Shown one piece after another: positions 40,392-48,687 of a stretch of DNA of 64,000 bases. Where the stretch lies: contig NZ_SJZG01000002.1 of the NCBI RefSeq assembly GCF_004959775.1, forward strand, positions 434,001-498,000. The letters run 5' to 3'. The position numbers were made by a program, and so were the translations under genes. Source of the DNA: Agromyces sp. H66. GTDB lineage: Bacteria > Actinomycetota > Actinomycetes > Actinomycetales > Microbacteriaceae. The stretch's first letter is position 1. Each line of letters opens with the position of its first letter. Under the pieces are notes generated by a model, which worked only from the letters and a program-made list of their open reading frames with translations, had not been told where the DNA came from and searched no databases.

Positions 40392-41432
40392 CTACGGCAG
40401 CCCCGCCGCCAGCTCGTCGAACACCGCGCCGGCGTCGGCCTCGCGCGCGAGCGCTGCGGCCTGGCCCGCCCAGAGCGACTGCAGCTCGCCGAGACCGCGT
40501 CGGCCGGCCTCGGCGCGGAAGCGCCCGGTGAGCCAGTTCTGCACCGGAAACGGCGCAACGACTCCCCTAGCCTCGATCGTGCGCATGGCACGGTTCGGGA
40601 TGCCGCGAGCGAGACGTCCGCTCATGGCGCGGGTCAGCACGGAGCCGTGCGCCGGCGTCTGCGTGATGGCCCGGCGGTGCGCGTCGGTCGTGGCCGACTG
40701 CTCGGTGCGCAGGAACGCCGTGCCGACCTGCACGCCCGAGGCGCCGAGCGCGAAGGCCGCGGCGACGCCACGCCGGTCGGCGATCCCGCCGGCGGCGATC
40801 ACGGGCACCTCCACCGCGTCGGCCACCTGCGGCAGCAGGGCGAAGATGCCGACGAGCGACTCCTCGGCGGGCCGCAGGAACGACACGCGATGCCCGCCGG
40901 CCTCCGGCCCGGTCGCCACGATCGCGTCGGCGCCGCCGCGTTCGAGCGCGACCGCCTCGTCGACGTTCGTCGCGGTGCCGACCACGGCGATCCCCATCGC
41001 GTGTGCAGCCTCGACGACCGCTGCCGATGGAACGCCGAACACGAAGCTCACCGCCGCGGGCCGCGCCTCGAGCACGGCGTCGAGCTGCGCCTCGAAGGGT
41101 GGCAGGTACCGGTCGGGCCGCTCGGGCAGCTCGAGCCCGAGTTCATCGAAGAACGGCAGGAGGGCGCGAGCGTATCGCTGGAACTCCTCGGCCGGCACCT
41201 GCTCCACCTCGTCGTGCGGCACCCAGAGATTGAGGGCGAACGGCCGGTCGGTGGCGGCCCGCAGCGCCGCCGCCGTCTCGAGGATGCGTGCGGGGTCGTA
41301 TCCGTAGAGCCCGTACGAGCCCAGTCCGCCCCGCTCGCTGACGGCGGCGGTGAGCTCGATCGACGAGAGTCCGCCGAACGGTCCGAGCACGATCGGCCGC
41401 TCGACGCCGAGCAGCTCCGCGAGGTCAGGCAT
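40392..41432 (-). CDS. Nitronate monooxygenase family protein
   Basis: A 346-aa FMN TIM-barrel enzyme of the NMO/2-nitropropane-dioxygenase family. 'IVLGPFGGLSSIELTAAVSE', 'GADAIVATGPEAGGHRVSF', 'PVIAAGGIADRRGVAAAFAL' and 'GVQVGTAFLRTEQS' cover FMN- and substrate-binding segments. It is the last gene of a five-gene operon. Its start overlaps the small zinc-ribbon gene by 8 bp, and CAGGAGA lies upstream. It could detoxify alkyl nitronates such as propionate-3-nitronate. Confidence 0.9.
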   Translation of the reverse strand: MPDLAELLGVERPIVLGPFGGLSSIELTAAVSERGGLGSYGLYGYDPARILETAAALRAATDRPFALNLWVPHDEVEQVPAEEFQRYARALLPFFDELGLELPERPDRYLPPFEAQLDAVLEARPAAVSFVFGVPSAAVVEAAHAMGIAVVGTATNVDEAVALERGGADAIVATGPEAGGHRVSFLRPAEESLVGIFALLPQVADAVEVPVIAAGGIADRRGVAAAFALGASGVQVGTAFLRTEQSATTDAHRRAITQTPAHGSVLTRAMSGRLARGIPNRAMRTIEARGVVAPFPVQNWLTGRFRAEAGRRGLGELQSLWAGQAAALAREADAGAVFDELAAGLP

Positions 41433-41577
41433 CGTCGGTCTCCTGTTCGGCCGGAACGGCCCCGCAGTGCCAGCACGGCCGCGTCGCGGCATCCGGTGCG
41501 CCCTCGGTCATGGCGCCGCACTCGGGGCACACGCGACCGAGCCAGCAGACGGCATCGCCGCCGTATTCAGCGGGCAT
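41425..41577 (-). CDS. 50-aa zinc-ribbon protein nested in the NMO operon
   Basis: A reading frame from ATG 41577 to TGA 41425 encodes 50 residues with two CxxC pairs, 'GRVCPECGAMTEG' and 'RPCWHCGAVPAEQ', a compact zinc ribbon. It overlaps the flavin reductase stop by 11 bp (ATGCCCGCTGA) and the NMO start by 8 bp, so it is translationally coupled on both sides. It may be a small accessory or rubredoxin-like partner for the flavoenzymes. The function is unknown. Confidence 0.72.
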   Translation of the reverse strand: MPAEYGGDAVCWLGRVCPECGAMTEGAPDAATRPCWHCGAVPAEQETDDA

Positions 41578-42232
41578 CGGCCACCGCCCGCTGCGGCGCG
41601 GTGGGGCTCGAGCGCGTCCAGCCGAGCTCCTCGCCGAGGTCGAAGTAGTGCTTGAAGCTGTAGATGAGCGGCTGCCACGCTCGCGGGTCGATGTGGTCGC
41701 CGTCGGCGACGATGCCGGGTGCGGCGTGCACGCGCACGACCTCCGCCTCGACGAGCACGTAGTCGTCGTTCCAGCCGGGCGTCATGCGGCGCACCTCGGC
41801 CTCGAACTGCAGCGCGCACTCGCGCACGCGCGGCGGCGTCACGAGGTCGGATGCCTCGGCGTGCAGTCCCGCCGCCGCGAACTTCTCGGGTTCGTGGCGA
41901 TACCGGTCTGACTTCGCGGGCGGCACCGGGTGGCGTGCCGTGAGCGCGGCGAGGCGCTCGACGGCCTCCCAGTGCGACCCCGAGGGGAAGTTCACCGTGA
42001 GCTGCGGCAGCCGCCGGAGGTTCTCGACGGTCTGCCCGTCGGTCTCGAGGCCGAGCGCGAGCATCTGCCCGAGCGCCCAGTACGACGACGCCGGCGCCAG
42101 GTTGGCGGAGCCGTCGGGGTTCTCGCTCGCGACGAGGAACACCGGCGTGCCCACGTACAGGATCTTCGGTCGGATGACCCGTCGGTCATCGGTGGGGTCG
42201 TCGAGGTCGTTCGCCTGGTTCACGCCGTTCAT
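41567..42232 (-). CDS. Flavin reductase-like (split-barrel FMN) protein 2
   Basis: A 221-aa split-barrel flavoprotein ('RPKILYVGTPVFLVASENPD', 'NLAPASSYWALGQMLALGLE', 'LPQLTVNFPSGSHWEAVERL'). It overlaps the DUF952 gene by ATGA upstream and the zinc-ribbon gene by 11 bp downstream. It probably works with the nitronate monooxygenase or supplies reduced flavin. It is distinct in sequence from the reductase at 39650-40279. Confidence 0.87.
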   Translation of the reverse strand: MNGVNQANDLDDPTDDRRVIRPKILYVGTPVFLVASENPDGSANLAPASSYWALGQMLALGLETDGQTVENLRRLPQLTVNFPSGSHWEAVERLAALTARHPVPPAKSDRYRHEPEKFAAAGLHAEASDLVTPPRVRECALQFEAEVRRMTPGWNDDYVLVEAEVVRVHAAPGIVADGDHIDPRAWQPLIYSFKHYFDLGEELGWTRSSPTAPQRAVADAR

Positions 42233-42609
42233 GCCTCCGGTCCGCTGAGTTGGGTCGGTGCCAGCCAGCGGTCGCCGTCGCGGACGGCCGGCAGGACGTC
42301 GATCACGATCGCGGGGTCGTTCGACTCGATCGCGCCCAGCACCCGGACGCCGCCACGATCGTCGGATGCCTCCACCGGCACGCCGCTCGCCACGAGCGCG
42401 TCCGCATCGAGCACGACCACGACCACCGGAAGGTGCAGGTCGGCGTACCGCTCGTCGAGCACGCGCTGCACGCCCGCGGCGTCGCACGCGCGGAGGTATC
42501 CCTCGTCGTCGAGCGAGCGTCCGCGCGTGGAGACCTCGTACTGGCCGAGCAACTGGCTCATCCCCCAGTCGTCCTCGATCGCGACGTGGTGGATGCGTCG
42601 GCCGCCCAT
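42229..42609 (-). CDS. DUF952-like protein
   Basis: A 126-aa small protein with the DUF952 pattern 'RIHHVAIEDDWGMSQLLGQY', '..STRGRSLDDEGYLRACDA' and 'YADLHLPVVVVVLDADAL'. Members are thought to be ADP-ribose- or NAD-related folds, but the activity is not established. It starts 1 nt after the stop of the upstream membrane-protein gene and overlaps the flavin reductase start by ATGA. Confidence 0.75.
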   Translation of the reverse strand: MGGRRIHHVAIEDDWGMSQLLGQYEVSTRGRSLDDEGYLRACDAAGVQRVLDERYADLHLPVVVVVLDADALVASGVPVEASDDRGGVRVLGAIESNDPAIVIDVLPAVRDGDRWLAPTQLSGPEA

Positions 42610-42610
42610 G

Positions 42611-43132
42611 TCAGCCCGCCGCTCGGACGTGGGCGAGGGTCAGCCCGATCGGGATGCTGATGATGAGGGCGGCGAGCATCACGCGGTAGAGGACCGCGCG
42701 AGCCAGTGCCCGGTGCGCCCAGGTCGCGGCCATCGCGGCGACCAGCGCGGCCAGCAGCAGGACGCCTCCGGCATCGACGACGATCGGCGTCGCCGTGAGC
42801 GTGCCGACGATGACGAGCAGGTTGCCGCCGTTCCACGCGGCGAGCGTCGCACGCAGCCGAGCGGCCGAGGCATCCGCGGTTCGGAGCACCCGGTGCTGCG
42901 CGGCGAGGCAGCACTGCGCGACCCCGGCGACGAGCACGAGATACGCGGCGAGCCAGCTGCCCTTCGCGAGCTCGAGCGGGCCGGTGACCGCGGCGACCAG
43001 GCCGCCGATGACGATGAGGGCGGCGCCGACCGCGAAGCCGGCTCGGCCCACCCGATCCACGAGTGCCGGGGTCTTCGCCTCGTCGGGCGCGAGGGGATCG
43101 CGCTCGATGAGGGGCTCACGTCGAAGGGTCAC
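42611..43132 (-). CDS. Four-helix membrane protein heading the NMO operon
   Basis: A 173-aa protein with four hydrophobic segments ('GFAVGAALIVIGGLVAAVTG' starts the first) and a Cys pair in 'AGVAQCCLAAQHRVLR'. I do not recognise the family. GTG 43132 has GGTGAG 6 nt upstream. A TTG at 43150, 5 nt from TTAAAT (43156-43161), is a possible longer leaderless start. It is the first gene of a five-gene operon ending with NMO. Confidence 0.72.
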   Translation of the reverse strand: MTLRREPLIERDPLAPDEAKTPALVDRVGRAGFAVGAALIVIGGLVAAVTGPLELAKGSWLAAYLVLVAGVAQCCLAAQHRVLRTADASAARLRATLAAWNGGNLLVIVGTLTATPIVVDAGGVLLLAALVAAMAATWAHRALARAVLYRVMLAALIISIPIGLTLAHVRAAG

Positions 43133-43154
43133 GTCGCGCTCACCGTCCAAGGTT

Positions 43155-43193
43155 GATTTAACCGCAACACTATCCGGTTTAATCGATTAGCGT
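43155..43193. promoter_or_regulatory. AT-rich inverted-repeat operator between the NMO operon and the globin gene
   Basis: GATTTAACCG (43155-43164) and CGGTTTAATC (43175-43184) form an inverted repeat with one mismatch and a 10-bp spacer. The plus -10 TAGCGT (43188-43193) lies 6 nt before the globin ATG 43200. A minus -10-like TTAAAT lies within the left arm, so a bound regulator would block both directions. Confidence 0.65.
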
Positions 43194-43199
43194 GGAAGT

Positions 43200-43628
43200 A
43201 TGACGACGCGCGACCTGCAGGACCGACACGACGTTGCCGACCTCGTCGGCGAGTTCTATCGGCGGGCATTCGCCGACCCGCTCATCGGCCGCATCTTCAC
43301 CGACGTCGCGAAGATGGACCTCGACCACCACCTGCCCATCATGTGCGACTTCTGGGAGACGGTGCTCTTCAACGCCGGGCTCTACCGGCGCAACGCCCTG
43401 CAGGTCCATCTCGCATTGAACGCCAGGCATCCACTGCTCCCCGAGCACTTCGCGCGCTGGCTGGAGCTGTGGGTGCGCACCGTCGACGACCTGTTCCGCG
43501 GTGAGAAGGCCGAGCTCGCGAAGCTGCAGGCCGAGCGCATCGCGGGCTCGATCAGCCGCCGCATGCAGGGCCGCTCCGGCAGCGAGTTCGAATCGATCGG
43601 CCTCCGGGAGCCGGCGGATGCGCCGTGA
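43200..43628 (+). CDS. Group III truncated haemoglobin
   Basis: A 142-aa 2-on-2 globin. 'EFYRRAFADPLIGRIFTDVA', 'HLPIMCDFWETVLFNAGLYR' and 'LNARHPLLPEHFARWLELW' match group III trHbs, including the proximal-His region. It probably handles NO or O2. Leaderless start (TAGCGT, 6 nt). It overlaps the following regulator gene by 11 bp, an unusual pairing that suggests an NO/redox-responsive unit. Confidence 0.92.
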   Translation: MTTRDLQDRHDVADLVGEFYRRAFADPLIGRIFTDVAKMDLDHHLPIMCDFWETVLFNAGLYRRNALQVHLALNARHPLLPEHFARWLELWVRTVDDLFRGEKAELAKLQAERIAGSISRRMQGRSGSEFESIGLREPADAP

Positions 43629-44304
43629 GTCCGTGACCGGCGACGTGCACGCGGTGCTCGCGTCGAGCACCCGGCGCCGGGTGCTCGGCGCGGTCGCCGA
43701 CTCGGGAACCCCGATCGACGCGCTCACCATCGCCACGCAGCTCACGCTGCACGTGACCACGGTGCGCTTCCACCTCGACCAGCTCGAGGCGGCGCGGCTC
43801 GTGCGACGCCAGGTCGGAGCGGAACCGCGGCGCGGACGGCCGCGCATCCGGTATGTCGCGACGTCGAGCCCCGACGACGACAGCCGGGAGCAGCTCATCG
43901 ACGTGCTCGCCGCGGCGCTCGCCGAGCGGCCCGACGGTCGAGCGAGATCGGTCGAGGCGGGTCGCCGGTGGGCGGACGCGCTGATGCCTGCGGAGGGCGG
44001 CTCGGGCGTCGAAGGCGCCGGCGACGCGGACGCGAGCGACGTCGACACGCTCGTGCGCGTGCTCGACGGCCTCGGCTTCGATCCGCTCGTCGCCGGTGAC
44101 GACGTCATCAGGCTGCGCGCGTGCCCGTTCCGGGACGCCGCACGCGATCACCCGCAGGTGGTGTGCTCGGTGCACCGGGGGCTCATCGAGCAGCTCATGC
44201 AGCGCCGTGGGGGCGATCGACGTACGGAACTCATCCCCTTCGTCGAACCCGAGCTGTGCCTCGTCACGCTCGCAGGCTCCGGCGGCCGTACGCTGGACGA
44301 ATGA
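43618..44304 (+). CDS. ArsR/SufR-like HTH regulator with Cys-containing C-terminal domain
   Basis: A 228-aa regulator. The wHTH 'LASSTRRRVLGAVADSG' and 'LTLHVTTVRFHLDQLEAARL' leads to an ACT-like C-terminal domain with 'RACPFRDAARDHPQVVCSVH' and 'FVEPELCLVTL'. The three Cys residues resemble the [Fe-S] ligands of SufR-type repressors. It is coupled to the globin gene upstream and to the nuclease gene downstream (ATGA). It probably binds the inverted repeat at 43155-43184. Cluster binding is an inference. Confidence 0.82.
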   Translation: MRRESVTGDVHAVLASSTRRRVLGAVADSGTPIDALTIATQLTLHVTTVRFHLDQLEAARLVRRQVGAEPRRGRPRIRYVATSSPDDDSREQLIDVLAAALAERPDGRARSVEAGRRWADALMPAEGGSGVEGAGDADASDVDTLVRVLDGLGFDPLVAGDDVIRLRACPFRDAARDHPQVVCSVHRGLIEQLMQRRGGDRRTELIPFVEPELCLVTLAGSGGRTLDE

Positions 44305-45164
44305 AGGATCCGGTGCTCATCGGCCCGGTGGACGCGCCCGACGTGCATGTGATGACGTACAACGTCCGCCGGCGCTTCCGCAACCTCCGACCGAGCAGCC
44401 CCGACCGGTGGGACCGGCGGAAGTGGCTGGTGCGGCGCATCCTCGCCGCCGAACAGCCCACGGTCCTCGGCGTGCAGGAGGCCTTCGCCGACCAGGTGCA
44501 CTTCGTCGCCGAGTCGCTGGGCCCGCACTACGACTGGGTCGGGCACGGGCGCAACAAGTCGGGCGAGGGCGAGCGTTGTGCGATCTTCTACGACACGCAG
44601 CGGCTGACGCTCTCGAGGTGGCATCAGCGCGCGCTCTCGGCGACCCCTGACCTGCCCGGATCCCGCACCTGGGGCAACCTCGTGCCGAGGATCGTCGTGT
44701 CCGCCCACTTCACGGATGTCGCGACCGAGCGCCGCCTCGCCGTCTTCAACACCCACTTCGACCATGTCTCACGTCGATCGAGGAACGCGGCCGCCCTGAT
44801 GATCCATGACCTCGTGCTGGCCGAGCACGCCGCCGATCCCGACGCCGGATTCGTCGTGATGGGCGATCTCAACGCCGACGCCGGTTCGGTCGTGCACCGG
44901 CGGCTCGAGGGCGACGGCGTGCTCCGCGACGCATGGGATGTCGCGGACGAACGCCTCGGCCCGCAATGGGGAACGTTCTCGAACTATCGTCGCCGCCGGG
45001 TGGGCGGCAAGCGCATCGACCTCATCCTCGCCGGGCCCAACGTCGACGTGCTGCGCACGGGCATCAACGCCGTGCGCTTCGAGGGCGCCGCGGCATCCGA
45101 CCACGAACCGGTGCAGGCCGTGCTCCGGTTCAGCGAGCCCACCGCCGACGCCGCCCGCGACTGA
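44301..45164 (+). CDS. Endonuclease/exonuclease/phosphatase-family protein
   Basis: A 287-aa EEP-superfamily hydrolase. Metal/catalytic motifs: 'VMTYNVRRRF', 'TVLGVQEAFADQ', 'LAVFNTHFDHVSRRSRNAA', 'FVVMGDLNADAGS', 'KRIDLILAG' and 'AASDHEPVQAVL'. It could be a phosphodiesterase for lipids or nucleic acid. No signal peptide is visible. Coupled to the regulator by ATGA. Confidence 0.9.
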   Translation: MKDPVLIGPVDAPDVHVMTYNVRRRFRNLRPSSPDRWDRRKWLVRRILAAEQPTVLGVQEAFADQVHFVAESLGPHYDWVGHGRNKSGEGERCAIFYDTQRLTLSRWHQRALSATPDLPGSRTWGNLVPRIVVSAHFTDVATERRLAVFNTHFDHVSRRSRNAAALMIHDLVLAEHAADPDAGFVVMGDLNADAGSVVHRRLEGDGVLRDAWDVADERLGPQWGTFSNYRRRRVGGKRIDLILAGPNVDVLRTGINAVRFEGAAASDHEPVQAVLRFSEPTADAARD

Positions 45165-45175
45165 CTCGCGGTTCG

Positions 45176-45634
45176 TCAGTGCATCGCGGAGGACTCCGCG
45201 TCGCGCTTCACCTTCGCGAGCATGCGGCGCGTGGCGAGGACGTGGGCGCGCGTGCCGACGAGCATGGTGCGATACAGCCGGCCCGAGATTCCCGGGAACA
45301 CGGCGCGCGTCTCGGCGCGCACTCGACTCCGACCGGTCCCGAGATCGTCGACGCGGAAGACCAGCTCGTAGTCGGAATAGCGGTGCCGGCCGGCGAGCAC
45401 GAGCTCGCCGGGCTCGTCGACGGCGACGACGTGGAATCCAGGCACCGCCGAGCCCAGGGCGAGCGGGCGCGGGCCGGATGCCTCGGTGTCGAGGCATCCG
45501 AGGAATCGTGCGAACCTGCCCGGCGCCGCTCGCTCGACCATGCGCAGCAACGCCGGCCACACGGTGGTGCGGCTCGCGTCGATGACCACGGAGTGCTCGT
45601 CGACGAAGGGAGGAGCCACCGTCGGGTGAGTCAT
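45176..45634 (-). CDS. SRPBCC-fold (START-like) protein
   Basis: A 152-aa protein with the helix-grip pattern 'VDEHSVVIDASRTTVWPALL', a long central sheet and the C-terminal helix 'TMLVGTRAHVLATRRMLAKV'. It probably binds a hydrophobic ligand. ATG 45634 is 6 nt from TAGCGT (45641-45646). It is convergent with the nuclease gene and divergent from the LuxR regulator. Confidence 0.82.
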   Translation of the reverse strand: MTHPTVAPPFVDEHSVVIDASRTTVWPALLRMVERAAPGRFARFLGCLDTEASGPRPLALGSAVPGFHVVAVDEPGELVLAGRHRYSDYELVFRVDDLGTGRSRVRAETRAVFPGISGRLYRTMLVGTRAHVLATRRMLAKVKRDAESSAMH

Positions 45635-45711
45635 GCGTCCACGCTACGCCGGCTCGCACGGCGTGCATGCCGCCGAAGGCCCGCGCGGGGCTACATTGGA
45701 CCGGGAGTCCC

Positions 45712-47367
45712 ATGATGAACGAGCTCGAAGCGCTGCTGTCGACGGCACGCGCCGCGTATGAACGCGGCGACTGGCACGCCGCGTACCAGAATCTCGAGCA
45801 CGCGCGGTCACGTTCCGAACTCAGCACCGCCGACCTGGATCTCCTCGGAAGCGCCACGTGGTGGGTCGGGAACGTCAAGGACTCGCTCGAGCTCTCCGAG
45901 GACGTCTACCACCGGTACCAGCACGACGGGAATCTCGCCCGCGCGGCCATGAAGGCGCTCAACCTCGGCCTGCTCTGGTTCATCCGCGGCGACCTCGTGA
46001 TCGCGTCGGGCTGGGCCAATCGCGCCCGCCGCATCCTCAAAGACCTGGAGGAGTCGGCCGAGCACGGCTATCTCATCTACCTCGACGCCTCCATCGACCT
46101 GTACCTCGGGGTCACGGGCGACCCGGCCGGCGACAACCTGCGGCCCGTGCGGGAGGCCGCGACGAGGCTGCACGACCTGGGCCGACGCCTGCGCGCCCCC
46201 CAATTGACCTCGCTGGGACTGGTGCTCGCGGGGCTGGTCGACATCCGCGACGGCGACCCGGCGGCCGGGTTCGCGCAACTCGACGAGGCCATGCTCCCCG
46301 TGCTGGCCGGCCAGATGCCGCCGGAGTGGGCCGGCGACGTGTACTGCACGGTGATCCACGCCTGCCACGACGTGGCCGACCTGTCGCGGATGCGCGCCTG
46401 GACCGACGCCACCGAGCAGTGGTGCGAGCAGTTCCAGGGCGAGGTCGTCTACTCGGGCATCTGCCGCCTGCACCGACTGCAGCTGCTCAGCGTCGAGGGC
46501 AGCTGGGACCTCGCCGAAGAGGCCATCGCGCGCAGCAGTCATGAGCTGGTCGGCCGAAACAACTGGGTGGCGCGGGAGGCGTTCTACGAGCTGGGCGAGC
46601 TGCGGCGCCTGCGCGGCGACACCGACGGCGCCCGCGACGCCTACGTCCGCGCCCGTGAGCTCGGCATGGAGCCGCAGCCGGGCGAGGCGCTCCTCCAGCA
46701 TGCCGAGGGGAGAACCGCCGAGGCGTGGTCGGGGCTGCGCGCGGCGCTCGCCGGACGCGATCGCCTCGCCTCCGCGAGGCTCCTGGGCGCCGGCGTCGAG
46801 CTCGCTCTCGCGCTCGGCCGCGGTGAGGAGGCGGAGCGCCTGTGCGCCGAGCTCGAGCAGACGGCCGCGGCGTTCGGCACGATCGGCTTCCGGGCGTGGG
46901 CCGCGCAGGCGCGGGCGTCGGTGATGATCTCGCAGGAGCGGTTCGCCGATGCCCTGCCCCGGCTGCGCGCCGCGGCGACGGACTACCGCGCGCTCCACGC
47001 GCGGTACGAGACGGGTCGGGTGTACGAACTGCTGGCGAGGGCGCACGCGGGGATGGGCGAACCGGGTGCCGCCGCGGCCGACGAGGCGACCGCGCTCTCG
47101 ATCTATCGCGAGCTCGGCGCGCTCCCCGATGTCGAGCGGCTCGGCGGCCGGGGCCCACTGCCCGGCGGGCTCACCGAGCGCGAGGCCGACGTGCTCGCGC
47201 TCATCGCCTCGGGTGCCAGCAACAAGGCCACGGCGGAAGCCCTCTTCATCAGTCACCGCACGGTCGGCCGGCACCTCGCGAACATCTTCGCCAAGATCGG
47301 CGTCTCGTCCCGCACGGCGGCCGCGGCGTGGGCGCACGAGCACGACCTGCGCCCACGCAGCGAGTAG
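45712..47367 (+). CDS. TPR-rich LuxR-type regulator
   Basis: A 551-aa protein: about 480 residues of helical TPR-like repeats ('ARAAYERGDWHAAYQNLEHA' at the start), then a C-terminal LuxR HTH ('GLTEREADVLALIASGASNK', 'FISHRTVGRHLANIFAKIGV'). No AAA ATPase domain precedes the TPRs, unlike MalT/LAL proteins. GGGAG lies just before ATG 45712, and TACATT (45692-45697) is a possible -10. The next gene downstream, a methyltransferase, may be its target. Confidence 0.9.
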   Translation: MMNELEALLSTARAAYERGDWHAAYQNLEHARSRSELSTADLDLLGSATWWVGNVKDSLELSEDVYHRYQHDGNLARAAMKALNLGLLWFIRGDLVIASGWANRARRILKDLEESAEHGYLIYLDASIDLYLGVTGDPAGDNLRPVREAATRLHDLGRRLRAPQLTSLGLVLAGLVDIRDGDPAAGFAQLDEAMLPVLAGQMPPEWAGDVYCTVIHACHDVADLSRMRAWTDATEQWCEQFQGEVVYSGICRLHRLQLLSVEGSWDLAEEAIARSSHELVGRNNWVAREAFYELGELRRLRGDTDGARDAYVRARELGMEPQPGEALLQHAEGRTAEAWSGLRAALAGRDRLASARLLGAGVELALALGRGEEAERLCAELEQTAAAFGTIGFRAWAAQARASVMISQERFADALPRLRAAATDYRALHARYETGRVYELLARAHAGMGEPGAAAADEATALSIYRELGALPDVERLGGRGPLPGGLTEREADVLALIASGASNKATAEALFISHRTVGRHLANIFAKIGVSSRTAAAAWAHEHDLRPRSE

Positions 47368-47489
47368 TCGCGCCCTCCGCCTCGCTACCCGTCGTCGCGC
47401 CATCCGCCGCGCCTGCGTGCGTGAAACGACCCATCGGCACCTCCGCACGATTGCGTCGCATGGCCGATTCGTCGCTGGGTTGCCGTCCA

Positions 47490-47529
47490 TAGCGTCGAGT
47501 CGTATCCAGAACTCCGGAGCACCTCCGGA
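47490..47529 (+). promoter_or_regulatory. Promoter and leader inverted repeat of the methyltransferase gene
   Basis: TAGCGT at 47490-47495 is a likely -10. TCCGGAG-CAC-CTCCGGA (47513-47529) is a perfect 7-bp inverted repeat in the resulting 5' leader, 21 bp before the ATG. It could be an operator or a short hairpin. The rest of the 47368-47550 gap shows no gene. Confidence 0.5.
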
Positions 47530-47550
47530 CCACCTCGAGCAAGGAACGAC

Positions 47551-48654
47551 ATGACCACGATCGACCTCACCACCACCGAACCGACCGCTGTCGAGCCGAT
47601 CGACCCCGAGGCCGTCACGGCCTTCGCCGGACGCTACCTCGACATCCTGAACTCGGCGGCCATCGCCATGCTGACCAGCGTCGGCCACCAGACCGGGCTG
47701 TTCGCCTCGCTCAGCGAGCTGCCCCCGGCCACCAGCGAGCAGATCGCCGATGCCGGCGACCTCGACGAGCGCTACGTGCGCGAGTGGCTGGGCGGCATGA
47801 CGACCGCGGGCGTCGTGCACTACGACCCGGTGGGTCGCACGTACCACCTGCCGCGCGAACACGCCGCCGTGCTGACCCCGGCCGCCGGCCCGAACAACCT
47901 GGCGCTGCTCATGCAGCACATCTCGATGATGGGCGAGGTGGAGCAGCCGATCATCGAGCGGTTCCGCCGCGGCGGCGGGCTGTCGTACGCCGACTACCCG
48001 CTGTTCCACCGGAACATGGCGGAGACGAGTGCCGCGGTGCACGACGCCGCCCTGATCGACGTCATCCTGCCCTTGGCGCCGGACTTGCCCGCGCGCCTGG
48101 CCGCCGGCATCGACGTCGCCGACATCGGCTGCGGCGCCGGCCACGCGGTGAACCTGATGGCCGCGGCCTATCCGGCCAGCCGCTTCACCGGCTACGACTT
48201 CTCCGAGCCGGCCATCCGCCAGGCGCGCGCCGAGGCCGAGCGCATGGGGCTCACGAACGCGACGTTCGAGCTCTTCGACGTGACCGCCCTGGACGCACGC
48301 GAGGCGTTCGACGCCGTCACGGCGTTCGACGCGATCCACGACCAGGCCCACCCGGCGACCGTGCTGCGCAACATCCGCGAGGCGCTCCGGCCCGGCGGGG
48401 TCTTCCTCATGGTGGACATCAAGGCGTCCAGCAACGTCGAGGACAACATCGGCCTGCCGTGGGGCAGCTACCTCTACGCCATCTCGATGTTCCACTGCAT
48501 GAGCGTGTCGCTCGGCCTCGACGGCGACGGCCTGGGCACCGCCTGGGGCGGCCAGCTGGCCCGGCGCATGCTCGCCGAGGCGGGCTTCGAGGATGTCGCG
48601 GTCGCCGACGTCGAGTCCGACCCGTTCAACTCCTACTTCGTCGCGACGAAGTAG
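47551..48654 (+). CDS. SAM-dependent methyltransferase with N-terminal winged helix
   Basis: A 367-aa protein. The N-terminal dimerisation wHTH ('AIAMLTSVGHQTGLFASLSE', 'LDERYVREWLGGMTTAGVVH') precedes a Rossmann methyltransferase domain ('VADIGCGAGHAVNLMAAAYP', 'TAFDAIHDQAHPATVLRNIR'). This is the layout of actinobacterial Rv2258c-like and O-methyltransferase enzymes of specialised metabolism. AAGGA precedes ATG 47551. The substrate is unknown. Confidence 0.9.
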   Translation: MTTIDLTTTEPTAVEPIDPEAVTAFAGRYLDILNSAAIAMLTSVGHQTGLFASLSELPPATSEQIADAGDLDERYVREWLGGMTTAGVVHYDPVGRTYHLPREHAAVLTPAAGPNNLALLMQHISMMGEVEQPIIERFRRGGGLSYADYPLFHRNMAETSAAVHDAALIDVILPLAPDLPARLAAGIDVADIGCGAGHAVNLMAAAYPASRFTGYDFSEPAIRQARAEAERMGLTNATFELFDVTALDAREAFDAVTAFDAIHDQAHPATVLRNIREALRPGGVFLMVDIKASSNVEDNIGLPWGSYLYAISMFHCMSVSLGLDGDGLGTAWGGQLARRMLAEAGFEDVAVADVESDPFNSYFVATK

Positions 48655-48687
48655 GAGACCGGCGACCCGACCGCGCGGCGGCTTCGG

